A model generated the notes under the pieces. It was not told the origin of the DNA. It saw nothing but the letters and a program-made list of their open reading frames with translations, and searched no databases. Position numbers and translations under genes: made by a program. From assembly GCA_964007475.1 (NCBI GenBank), contig OZ023273.1, positions 80,020,598-80,084,597 on the forward strand: a stretch of DNA of 64,000 nt. Reading direction: 5' to 3'. Positions 10,751 through 20,711 of this stretch are shown here, piece by piece (position 1 is the stretch's first letter; each line of letters starts with the position of its first letter). The DNA comes from Hybos culiciformis (Eukaryota; Arthropoda; Insecta; Diptera; Hybotidae).

Positions 10751-11370
10751 TACAGTACCGACTCGATCGATGCAACACTCGATAGTTAGAACTATTCAGT
10801 CGTTGCAACCATTAAAATTTTCATCTGAAAAACTTAGTCGTTGCTACTTTTAAAATTGTTTACTCAGTCGTTGCAACAAATTATTTTTATTTATGGAAAA
10901 TATCAGTGAAAAGAAAGAGAAAATTGAATTAGATGCTGAGTTGATAGAACCTGTAACAGCTCTTCCTAATAAAACATCACCAGAAAATGGATTTCCTTGG
11001 ACGATGCAGTATTGATTGCCCAAAATTGTTGTTATAAAAAATAATAATAAAGATACTGAATTAGAGACAACAGCGCTACTAGGAAGCAAAACTACTGCTG
11101 AAAACTTTTAGTGTTTGTCTTGATTGGGCAAACCAAAACGATACTTCGGTATGCGATTTTATTTATGGCACTCCAAAAATTGAAAGCGTGCTGTCCCTAA
11201 AAATCTGCATTATACAAAGAAACATTTCAAATTTTTTCAAAAAAAAAAACTTCAAAATCAAAATTAATTATACGTATCTATTTTAACTTTCAAAAGAATT
11301 TCCTGAATTTTATTATTTCTTGTAATATTTTTATTTGCTCACAATGAATCTGCAATTTCGAATGAATGGA

Positions 11371-12480
11371 TTAAATCAGCGAAGCCCAAATTAGAACTAA
11401 TTTAGAGCATATAGAAAATACTAAGGTTTTTTTCATATCACACCAACCCAATTTTTATTTAAAAAACATTCACTGTAAAAAAATTATTTCTAAAGACAAT
11501 ATTAAGAAAACTAAATTGTGTGTTGTATGTTTTTTGAATAAAATTACGTTTTATTTTTCAGTTTTAATTCAATCCTAAAATAATAATTGATTAGGTTATT
11601 TCTTTTAATTTTTATTTATATAGTCTTAAAACAAACCATACATTTTGATTCGCCCAGAAAATTTAGAGAAAAAAAATAATCGTTTTCCCAGCATTTATTA
11701 AATTTCAATTTATTTTTAAAATTTCTTTTCATTTTTAATTTTTTTTATTGATTTAATTTTAATTTTAAATAATTAGAAGATTTAGCAAACGCAATTTAAT
11801 TTCAAAAATGCTTCTTAAGCTGATATATTACGATTCACATCAATTGACAAATTTTTTTACAAGCTTTCCTTTTCCATTACAAAAGATTTTTCTGTCAGTT
11901 TTTTGTTTTACTTAATACAGAAATTTTTATGAGCCAGAAAGGGATAGAGATATAAAATTAAGGAGAAATGATTGAAGAAAAAAGCTTGATTTAAAAATTT
12001 ATTCAAATTTGACCCTTTCATAAAACTCAACGGTCAATTGATTTAAATCAGCGAAGCCCAAATTAGAACTAATTTAGAGCATATAGAAAATACTAAGGTT
12101 TTTTTCATATCACACCAACAAAAAACATTCACTGTAAAAAAATTATTTCTAAAGACATAATTAAGAAAACTAAATTGTGTGTTGTATGTTTTTTGAATAA
12201 AATTACGTTTTATTTTTCAGTTTTAATTCAATCCTAAAAAATTTCAAAAATGCTTCTTAAGCTGATATATTACGATTCACATCAACTGACAAATTTTTTT
12301 TAAAAGCTTTCCTTTTCTATTTAAAACAAAAGATTTTTCTGTCAGATTTTTGTTTTACTTAATACAGAAATTTGTATGAGCCAGAAAGGGAAAGAGATAT
12401 AAAATTAAGGAGAAATGATTGAAGAAAAAAGCTTGATTTAAAAATTTATTCAAATTTGACCCTTTCATAAAAACTCAACG
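11371..12480. repeat. Two interleaved direct duplications in the pogo-like element
   Basis: TTAAATCAGCGAAGCCCAAA and the next about 200 bases at 11371 recur at 12043. ATTTCAAAAATGCTTCTTAA and the next about 240 bases at 11798 recur at 12241. The copies differ by small indels. Confidence 0.8.
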
Positions 12481-12490
12481 GTCAATTGAT

Positions 12491-13190
12491 TTAAATCGTA
12501 CTCTAATAATATTTTATATAAAAAGTGATTCCTGCGGGATTTTAAAAAATTAAAATAAAATTGTATAAAAGACCTTCCAGTCTAAAAGAGTAAGAAATAT
12601 AAATTTTATATTTTTAACAGTGTATTTAAAAAGACTAGAAATAAAAAGGAAAAAAAAAAATTTTTTTTTTTTTGTAAATCAAAGTGAGCTTACGAAATAA
12701 TGAAATGAGTATACGATTTTATATGCGAGTATACGATTTTTTTTTTTCATTGAAAATGATTACACATTTTTTTATTCCTATGCATTTGAGTATAAAAAAA
12801 AAAAATTTTGCTCGCGAGCATAGGCTTGGGCATCAGTGATTTAAATCGTACTCTAACAATATTTTATATAAAAAGTGATTCCTTCGGGATTTAAAAAAAT
12901 TAAAATAAAATTGTATAAAAGACCCTCCAGTCTAAAAGAGTAAGAAATATAAAGTTTATATTTTTAACAGTTTAAAAAAACTAGAAATAAAAAGGAAAAA
13001 AACATTTTTTTTTTTTTTTTGTGAATCAAAGTGAGCTAGGAAATAATGAAATGAGTATACGATTTTATATGCGAGTATACGATTTTTTTTTTTCATTGAA
13101 AATGATTACACATTTTTTTATTCCTATGCATTTGAGTATAAAAAAAAAAAATTTTGCTCGCGAGCATAGGCTTGGGCATCAGTGGATTAA
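12491..13190. repeat. 350-bp tandem duplication in the pogo-like element
   Basis: The segment starting TTAAATCGTACTCTAA at 12491 recurs at 12841 and ends with GCTTGGGCATCAGTG in both copies. The copies are nearly identical apart from A/T run lengths. Confidence 0.85.
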
Positions 13191-13418
13191 ATAGACTGTT
13201 TGTTTATTTTTTTTTTAATTTCATTTAATCTTATAAATGTTTCCCTAAAACAGAACACTCATCGCAGTAAGGTTGCCAGGATGAGGGGTCAATTCTACAA
13301 AAGTGCGGCAAGTTATAAAAGGGTTCCATATAAACAATGATACTTGGTCGTTGCAATAAACGCAGTCGTTGCAATTGGCCTGGTTTTAATTAGTTGCAAC
13401 GATCGATTCGGTACTGTA

Positions 13419-13843
13419 TAATATTTTGAGTCTAGGGTCAACAATACATATGATCTTAGGAAAGAGACAATTTGACGATTGTTTTAAAACCAGATATTAA
13501 TTAAAATGAAAATTATAAAAGAAAATAATAATAATGATAGTAAATTATAACTATACAATTAAAAGAAAAAAAAAAAAACTTTAGTAAAATTTCTAAGGAA
13601 ATTTTAAATCAAATTAAAAATTAGGAAAAAGTAGACCAGTAGGTAGAAACTTATATTAGGAACTGTGCAAACTGTAAGTAAGTACTTTTGTTTTGCTTTA
13701 ATTTTTAAACAATGTTGATTAGCTGGCCATGATTTATTTGTTTTGCAAGAAAAGGTAATAAATATAAACTTGGAACATCAACTCAAGATTTCAACAACAA
13801 AAGTTGCACCTGATTTGAATAAATTGAGCCAAAGCAAAAACAC
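13419..13843. other. Intergenic, nothing recognised
   Basis: A/T-rich sequence between the pogo-like element and the foldback element. Confidence 0.4.
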
Positions 13844-13852
13844 TCAAATTTC

Positions 13853-14812
13853 GGCTCCATGAATTTTGACCGCATGAATTATGACCGCGACTGGCGGTCA
13901 AAATTCATTTTCAAAATGAATTTTGACCGCGCCTCAATTTAGAAAACAAATGAATTTTGACCGCTACAAAATGTGCGGACAAAATTCATTTTTAAAATGA
14001 ATTTTGGCCGCAACTCAATTTAGTAAAAAAATGAATTTTGACCGCGGCAAAATGTGCGGACAAAATTCATTTTCAAAATGAATTTTGGCCGCGACTCTAT
14101 TTAGAAAAAAAATGAATTTTGACCGCGACAAAATTTGCGGCTGTATTATGCAGAAATAGTTTCATCAAAAATATTACTTAACAAATATTGAAAATAAAAA
14201 CAGCTTTTTCATACATTTTGTACGGCATCCTTTTGGAAAAGGCCTAAAATCATTTTTAAAACGACACTATTTATCGTATGTGAGTAAAATAGGTAAAATA
14301 TTTGTGGGGTAGACACAAGGGGAAGGGGGGGCAGCAGGGCGGCGGGCGGGCGGTTGGTCAGTGGGATTTGCAGCTGGCGCCCTTGCCCTTTTGCTTAGAA
14401 CACAATGTTTTATCGGAGGGTTGATTTCATTTTTTGAAATAAGTCATTTAAAATGAATTGTATCTTCTCCATAACTTTTATGCATAATACTCGCGTTCCC
14501 GGCAACAACTCAATTTAAAAAAAATGAATTTTGACCGCGGCAAAATGTGCGGACAAAATTCATTTTCAAAATGAATTTTGGCCGTGACTCAATTTATAAA
14601 AAAATGAATTTTGACCGCGAGAAAATGTGCGGGCAAAATTCATTTTCAAAATGAATTTTGACCGCGACTCAATTTATAAATAAAATGAATTTTGACCGCG
14701 CGGTCAAAAGACATTTTGTTGCGCGGACAAAATTCATTTTAAAAATGAATTTTGCCCGCCCGTACAAACTTTTTCCGCGGTCATAATTCATGCGGTCATA
14801 ATTCAGTGCCCC
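13853..14812. mobile_element. Foldback element FB-A with repeat-built arms
   Basis: The exact 9-bp duplication TCAAATTTC flanks the element (13844-13852, 14813-14821). Both arms consist of about 82-bp tandem units (ATGAATTTTGACCGCG, AAAATGTGCGGACAAAAT, then AATGAATTTTGGCCGCGACT), starting at 13950, 14032 and 14113 on the left and at 14525, 14604 and 14686 on the right. Each unit is itself partly palindromic. The outer ends share GAATTATGACCGC. The middle (14145-14510) is unique and contains a G-rich tract. Long arms of short tandem repeats plus 9-bp duplications match Drosophila FB-type elements. Confidence 0.8.
14319..14353 (+). other. G-rich tract, possible G-quadruplex
   Basis: Six runs of three or more G (GGGG, G7, GGG, GGG, GGG and flanks) within 35 bases, in otherwise very A/T-rich DNA, in the centre of the foldback element. 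Confidence 0.6.
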
Positions 14813-14821
14813 TCAAATTTC

Positions 14822-15572
14822 TCATTAACTTTTATTTATTGTAGATTTATTTTATATTTTGGTATGTTTTATGTTGAAATTTTTATATTAAATTACTAGT
14901 ACAAATTCTGAATTAAATCAAAACCAATAAACCATTATTATTTTATTCATTCGTTTTTTTATATGTGGCTCATGCCGAGGTACGAAATTTATTCAGTGGC
15001 TCTGGCAGACAATTGAGTTGCACATGCCTGACTTATAGGATTTGAATTCTGTTTTTAAAGTTTTTAAATTCAAAAAAGTTTTTGGAAAAAAATTTTTTCT
15101 ATTTTTGGTTTTTTTTGTGATTTTTATTTTTTTATTTTTTTTATTTATATTTGTCGAAAAAAAGAAAGAATTAAGGAGAAATTTTGATTTTAAAAAAAAG
15201 GCATACGGGTTTTTGAATTCTATGGTCGGACTATGAATCACAAGAAAATAAATTTTATATAAACCTAAAAAATTAACGATTTACTTTAAGTTCAAAAGTA
15301 ATTTTAATTGACTACATTATAAAAATACTGATAAAAAAAAAATAAATTTTATAATATTAAAATCAAAAACAATAACAATAACAAAGTAAAATTCCAAAAA
15401 AGTAAAATAAAGTAAAAAATTTAATTTAAGTTTTTGTTTAATAAAAATTAAAATTAAAAAACGATCAAAAAAAAGCTTTAATGTTTGCTTTTATTAATAA
15501 TAGAGATCGTTTTTAACAAAAGTTCTTAACAAAAGTTTAGGTAAATATATTTAAGTAGTTCTTTAATAAATG
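14822..15572. other. A/T-rich intergenic, nothing recognised
   Basis: Dominated by A and T runs; overlapping low-complexity frames on both strands are not credible genes. Confidence 0.45.
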
Positions 15573-15887
15573 TTAAAATTTAAAAAAATTAAAAACATAG
15601 TGTATGAACAAAAAATATTTTTCTCTGTAGCTTCTGAAGATGGGATTGCTGTACCTAATCCCGAAACATGTTAAGCATTTAAACAAATAAAATAAAAAAA
15701 TTGTTGGATATAACCGAACAAAATTGTTTTCAATTCTAAAATTAATAAAGTCAGCTGATTTCATATCTATAACTTCATTCTCGGCATCAGCTTTTTTGAC
15801 TATTTCAATAACGTCATCCATTGTTAAGACTTCAGTAGCATTTTTCCATTGCTTACAAATTTGGCCATGGACCGAATCAGCTTTCAA
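15573..15887 (-). pseudogene. Unrecognised coding remnant
   Basis: The first half of this minus-strand frame looks like real protein (KQWKNATEVLTMDDVIEIVK then KADAENEVIDMKSADFINF). The second half is translated A/T-rich sequence that includes the Penelope-type tail below. I do not recognise the family. The fragment has no intact start context and is probably part of a transposon gene. Confidence 0.3.
15633..15674 (+). ncRNA. Penelope-type tail motif (hammerhead-like)
   Basis: CTGAAGATGGGATT, a loop, then AATCCCGAAACATG forms a stem (GGGATT/AATCCC) framed by CTGAAGA and CGAAAC. This order resembles the degenerate hammerhead motifs known at Penelope-like element ends. The core (CUGAUGA...GAAA) is not exact, so catalytic function is not claimed. 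Confidence 0.4.
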
Positions 15888-16535
15888 AGTATTTTAGCTG
15901 ACGTTTATCTGGATCCCAATCTTGTTCCACAATAATCATGAAAGCTGAGTACAAGATCGAATTTTTGTTTTGAGAAAATTATCTGCCTAAAAAACAAAGT
16001 TGTTTATTTCTTTAGGAGATTTTAAAATCACTTCACAATACGCAGAATCTACAATATGCAGAAGCTACTATTCCACAATACACAAACATTTTTGAACTCA
16101 CTATTGGGTCCAAAACTTGTGTATTGGAGCAAAAGTTTCATTGAACACGACAAGGCGGCTTACAAAGTGAGAATTTTTGGTGACCATTTTTGGTATAATA
16201 AGTACTTTTTGCATGTCAACGGTATAAATATGGGTTGTGGAATAAGAAGTGCAGGACTTATCTGATCTATATTCTTTTCGGGCTGCAAAATATTTTTTTT
16301 TATGTTGGTGGAACTCACTGCATTCTGTGCTGAAACAATATCACCTTTGTGCTGCTTAAACTGGTACAAACAGGGCTTTCATCTTGAGATGGAGCACTAA
16401 AACTTATATTTTGTTTTTTGAAAACCTTCTGAAATTTGGAATAGGAACTGTGGCTGTTTTGTTTGCAGTGCGTTCCCCATATCATTTTTATTGTGGTGTC
16501 TGCTGGTAAGTATATCTTATTTGGCGCGAGGCTTG
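15888..16535. other. No confident feature
   Basis: A 69-residue minus-strand frame at 16160-16369 has an ordinary composition but no recognisable motif. It may be an exon or transposon remnant. Confidence 0.3.
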
Positions 16536-16537
16536 GC

Positions 16538-17698
16538 CAGTGTATCTCAAACCTTTTGGCAATACGGAACCCTATTAATTTATTTCCGTTTTCGCGGAAC
16601 CCTTTTGAAAATAATCGCAGAACCCTTTTTGTTGCATTTGTCGATAAAATAAAGGGGGTGAGATTATTTTATGCAATTTATAAAAAGAAAAATTTCATGC
16701 GCGAACTTTTTTTATAGGCTTCCAGAGTTTTATTCATGGTAGGTTCACTTAGAACAAAATTAATTTCAGTTTTCTTAATGTGTTTCACCTTTCAACCACA
16801 CGCGGCGCTCTTGTTTGTTTACGTTTTGTTTAATTGTCAACCCAGCCGGCTGAGCTTTTTTTCTTATTTATTATTTTTTTGTGAAATAAAAGCGTTTGGA
16901 CGTGAAGGTGATTTATTTTGAGAAAAAATTAATTTGAATTTTATTTAAAAAAATTATAAACTGGATTTTTGAAAAATAATTTTAATTGAAGTTAAATTTT
17001 GAACTTATTTTAGAAAACAGACTAAATTATTATAAAAGTAATAGAAGATATTATTTAATAATTATTGCAATAAAATTAATAGAATTTTAAGTGGAAATGT
17101 TAGAACACAATGTGATGTGAATTATCTAATATATTTCAGAAAACATTTTATAAAAACTAAAAAAATTAAGAAAATAAAAAATTCGCTATAAAAATAAATT
17201 TATCTTTTATTCATAAACTTCTTTTTTTTCTGCAAATTTGAATTTTAATAATTTTATTTAAAATATTAGAAATAAACTACCACCTACAAAATTTTTATTT
17301 TTTTAGTTCACCTTCCCTCCACAAATCCACCAGGCGCTGTAGTAGATCTTTTGAGTGGGCCATCTATTACTATATCTTATCTATGGTTTTATTTGAAAAA
17401 ACTGCAACAATAATGGTAATAAAACTAAACTTTTACACTAAATTGTTTTTATTTCAGTAAAAATAGCAAAGAAAAAATTTTTTAAAATTAAATTATACAC
17501 GAATTACTAATTCAATAAATAAATAAAAAAAAAATTCTATGGAATTCCTCCAATGTTTAAATTTACATATATTTAAAGATTGGAGAAATTCTATAGACAT
17601 TTTTCTATATTAAAATTCAAACTGATATGGAATTTCTCACGGAATCCCCAAAATTTATTCACAAATAGGTTCCGAGGAATATAGTTTGAGAAACACTG
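16538..17698. mobile_element. hAT-like non-autonomous element (CAGTGT ends)
   Basis: The left end is CAGTGTATCTCAAACC and the right end, reversed, CAGTGTTTCTCAAACTAT. These belong to the CAG.GTTTCTCAA.C class of hAT (Charlie/Tip-like) ends. The inner ends repeat CGGAACCC. The flanks (GGCTTGGC left, GCTTACAC right) do not form a clean 8-bp duplication, so the copy is old or the edge is off by a few bases. Confidence 0.65.
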
Positions 17699-17740
17699 GC
17701 TTACACGATAATGGGACACCTAATAAATGTAAATAAAAAA

Positions 17741-18000
17741 TTAAATTAAAACAAAATAATATTGTGTTATTTGTTTTCTTACCAATGGATGATACGAATT
17801 TATATGCTCAATTATTTTGAACTCCAGATCTAGCTTTTTTTCGACTTTAGCCGCATTTGCTTTTTTTTCCTCGACGTTCAGAAGTGCAAACGATTCCATC
17901 ATTAATATGTTTCTTTTTGAAATGGTTAGTAATAATAGCATCAGTTTTAAACCGATAGTGTGCAGAAACATTGTTTGCAAACGGGCTTTTTTTCCTCATT
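17741..18000 (-). pseudogene. Fragment of a multi-copy insect protein gene, second part
   Basis: Minus-strand pieces in two frames read QTMFLHTIGLK, then TNHFKKKHINDG and ERRGKKS, and finally KIIEHINSYHPLV. The order (CK..FL.TLG, then .RGK.., then HI.S.P) matches a widespread multi-copy insect protein family that I regard as transposon-associated, recalled by pattern and not checked. At least two frameshifts break it. The acidic fragment at 18195-18577 is probably its N-terminal part. Confidence 0.4.
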
Positions 18001-18194
18001 ATTAAAAATTGGTAGAAAATATATTACTGTGAATTTTCTTCTTTGACTTCCAGAATCAAACTTTTTTGGAGTTTGAGACAAATGGGAGTCCAAAAATAAT
18101 CTGAGTTCCCCAAAATTAAAATTTTGAAAGGAACTAAAAAATTTTAAACCGTTGTTTAATTGATAATTTATCCAAACATTTTTTTCTACAATTT

Positions 18195-18577
18195 TTAGAA
18201 CCTGGTAGAATAATTTTTTTTTGATGTTTTTCGAGTTCTATTTCCAATTTGAGACTCACTTAACTCCATTGGAGTTTCTTCTTCGTCATCTACCATCTCA
18301 TCTACCATCTCTTGGGGTAAAATTATATTATTTTGAGCTTCAATGTTGCTTTCAGGCAAGGAACTCAAACTCGCCGGATCTTCTGGAATGAAATCAGGAT
18401 CTCTTACAGAATTGTCATCATCAAAATCTAGATCAGATGCAGTTTTTATGGAATCATCTGCTGAACAATCACCTTCATCAAATTCCACTGACCTTAATTT
18501 AGAAAATCTTTTTGATTTTGATGAGGAATCTGATAGGTTTAAATCACTTTCTTTATTTCTGTTAATTAAAGTTGCAT
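18195..18577 (-). pseudogene. Acidic protein fragment, likely N-terminal part of the same gene
   Basis: This open minus-strand stretch encodes a Ser- and Asp/Glu-rich segment (SDLDFDDDNSVRDPDFIPED, later EETPMELSES) that ends in a basic tail (NRTRKTSKKN). It is open from 18577, just after a stop, with no good ATG at its start. The composition fits an unstructured acidic N-terminus of a nuclear protein. No domain is recognised; linkage to the next fragment is by strand and order only. Confidence 0.4.
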
Positions 18578-18698
18578 TTTAATTTTGTTTTAAATTTAAT
18601 ATTGAAATAAATTATTCAAAAAAAAAAAGAAGGAACCTGCTATATTTTGATAAATTTTATTTTCGATGTTTCAAAATAATTGTAAGTTTGAAATATAG

Positions 18699-19450
18699 TA
18701 TGTATGCACGATATAGAAATAATAAGATATGCTCAATAGACTTACAAAATTGATTTCTTCTGCGCATGTCGTCATAGTGTGACAAAATTTTTCATAAATT
18801 GAATTTCTGTATGGGATTTTATATATTTAGTGTATATTTAATGCTTTTTTGAATTATAAAACCCGTCTTTTTCAATTTATTTAATTATTTATTTATTTAA
18901 AGATTTATTTATTTATTTAAAGATTTATTTAATTAAAAATTTTTTTCCATTTAATTTATTTAATTTTTTTTATTTAATTTTTTTTAACTAATTTTTTTAA
19001 CTAATTAGCGTGACACTAGTAATTTTTTTAGGATCTAGTTCTTGTATTAATTTTTCTATATCAAAGGGCATACATTACTATTATTTTCTTCTGGCATTAC
19101 ATTCTTGAACTGCAATAAAATTGATTCATTCCTTCCAAGTAAATAATTTCCCAAACGACATTTAAATTATAGGGCCATGGGATGGTCGTGTAGTCCACCG
19201 ATAGTTCTAAAAACTCCGAAAAACCGAACACTGCACACGAAACTATTTTATTTAATAAATTTTAATTTTATTAGATTTTTTTTTTTTATATTATTTATTA
19301 TTATTTTTTTGAATGAAACTTTTTTCATAGCAGTAACAGTAAAATAATTTATTTTTTGTCACATAATGACGCTAAAAGACCGAAAGAGATAGGAATAGAC
19401 ATGCGCGTGAGCATATCTTATTATTTCTATATCGTGGTATGTATGAGTTT
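18699..19450. mobile_element. Element with about 100-bp terminal inverted repeats
   Basis: CACGATATAGAAATAATAAG followed by ATATGCTCA (18708-18736) recurs exactly inverted at 19412-19440. Weaker pairing extends outward (TATGTATG) and inward (TCAT..TGTGACAAAA). The centre is A/T-rich and non-coding. Exact edges and target duplication were not found. Confidence 0.6.
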
Positions 19451-19844
19451 GTTGAATTTTTACTTACTTATTTATCGCCATTACTACCATAATTTACCAC
19501 GGGATAACATTGTTCTTATTTACACTCCTCACTTTAAGAAAAAACGTAAAACTAAAGCAAATAAAAACCGTATATTGCTGGTTTTTTGGTGCAAACATTT
19601 TTTTTTGGAATTAAAAATGACAACTAGATTGAAAAATTTAGTAGTTACTATGTTTTGTTGTTTACTTAAAACCTAATTACGAACAAAAAAAAAAACTCTA
19701 CATGTAACTTTTTGGGAGTATTTAGGAATAACATAGGAGAAAACTGGTCGCGTTGAAAAAAGTAAAATTAAAAGTTAGATCTGAATATACAAAATACCAC
19801 AAAACATAGGAACTAAGAGTTACTATATTTTGATATATCATGGC
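19451..19844. other. Right end region of the 11.6-kb insertion
   Basis: No gene. Ends in the inverted terminal repeat AGTTACTATATTTTGATATA (19816 onward). Confidence 0.5.
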
Positions 19845-19860
19845 AGAACTAAAGCTATAT

Positions 19861-20262
19861 TTAAATTTGAGGGAAGTTTTCTAATCCATAGACTTTAATA
19901 AATTTGTTCCTACTGATGAAGTAAGTAGTTTCAGCAAAAAATTCCATAGAATGATAAAAGTCTGAAGGTGGATCTCCCTTTTCTGAAGTAGAAAGTAGTT
20001 CTTCTAAACGTTTTTCTTCTGCGTTTAGAAGAATTGCTTTTAATGAATTATATTTATTATTATCAGGAGGGTTACGCACAAAAGTTAAAATCGTTTGAAT
20101 GGCCTCCTGTGGTAAAACTGATATTACTTGGTCACATTTTCTATTGTCTATAGAAATTCTTTTAGAATTAAACTGTGCTTCAATTAAAATAAACTACGCC
20201 AAGAACTTCAAAATTGTGGAAGTTTAACTGTAGCGGCATTAATGGTAGATGATGAATTTGAA
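19861..20262 (-). pseudogene. Gypsy gag N-terminal fragment
   Basis: The minus strand reads VKLPQF followed by a stop where Trp is expected (PQFW). It then reads CDQVISVLPQEAIQTILTFV, RNPPDNNKYNSLKAIL and EEKRLEELLSTSEKGDPPSD, the capsid start of Mag-like Gypsy Gag (..W...VEAQF..., L.P.....I...L..PP..NKY..LK..L). Downstream it ends, after a frame slip, at the terminal repeat of the 11.6-kb insertion. Its continuation is at 8212. Confidence 0.8.
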
Positions 20263-20268
20263 AGGGTA

Positions 20269-20386
20269 GAAATATTTATTTGTGATTGTTCAAAGGCAGT
20301 GATGCATAAAGTTGATACGATTGTTTCGGATTTAGCCACAATAATTTTTCAGAAAATTTTGTTTATTACATTTGTCACAAGCGAAT
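20269..20386 (+). repeat. 118-bp direct repeat, left copy, abutting the assembly gap
   Basis: GAAATATTTATTTGTGATTG through GTCACAAGCGAAT is repeated at 22941-23058 with only a CA/AC-type difference. It ends exactly at the first N. Confidence 0.9.
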
Positions 20387-20586
20387 NNNNNNNNNNNNNN
20401 NNNNNNNNNNNNNNNNNNNNNNNNNNNNNNNNNNNNNNNNNNNNNNNNNNNNNNNNNNNNNNNNNNNNNNNNNNNNNNNNNNNNNNNNNNNNNNNNNNNN
20501 NNNNNNNNNNNNNNNNNNNNNNNNNNNNNNNNNNNNNNNNNNNNNNNNNNNNNNNNNNNNNNNNNNNNNNNNNNNNNNNNNNNNNN
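20387..20586. other. Assembly gap, 200 N
   Basis: Exactly 200 undetermined bases, a conventional placeholder length; true distance unknown. Confidence 0.98.
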
Positions 20587-20711
20587 ATTGTCACTTACAA
20601 CCGTTTACTTTTCAGAATCTTACGATTCTTATGTTCAGAGGCGAAAAATTCTTTATCTATGAGAACTTAATTTATTACTAAATAAAAATTCAAAATTACA
20701 ATTTACATAAA
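20587..20711. other. Short unique stretch after the gap
   Basis: No feature seen; ends at the T run that is the poly(A) of the LINE on the other strand. Confidence 0.4.

Larger units (their letters stand above)
10753..13416. mobile_element. Pogo-like (TA-target) DNA element, non-autonomous
   Basis: The left end CAGTACCGACTCGATCGATG and the right end, reversed, CAGTACCGAATCGATCGTTG are flanked by TA (10751-10752, 13417-13418). Both ends carry repeated CAGTCGTTGCAAC motifs near the termini. The interior has only a short open frame on the plus strand (from 10893) and no recognisable DDE transposase. Three internal segments are duplicated (listed separately). TA duplication and the CAGTA start fit the pogo/Tigger branch of Tc1/mariner. 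Confidence 0.72.
8213..19844. mobile_element. 11.6-kb insertion with 29-bp terminal inverted repeats
   Basis: The left end reads CTGCCGTGATATATCAAAAT and the right end, reverse-complemented, CTGCCATGATATATCAAAAT; identity runs 29 bases with one mismatch. AACT flanks both sides. Removing the segment joins two halves of one Gypsy gag (LNIAL before, VSSNIGN after). No transposase belonging to these ends is recognised. The interior is filled with other elements (see entries up to 19.8 kb). The 4-bp duplication does not by itself identify a superfamily. Confidence 0.7.

Noticed and set aside
15042..15241. Overlapping Phe/Lys-rich frames on both strands
   Set aside because: Low-complexity T and A runs; no codon pattern.
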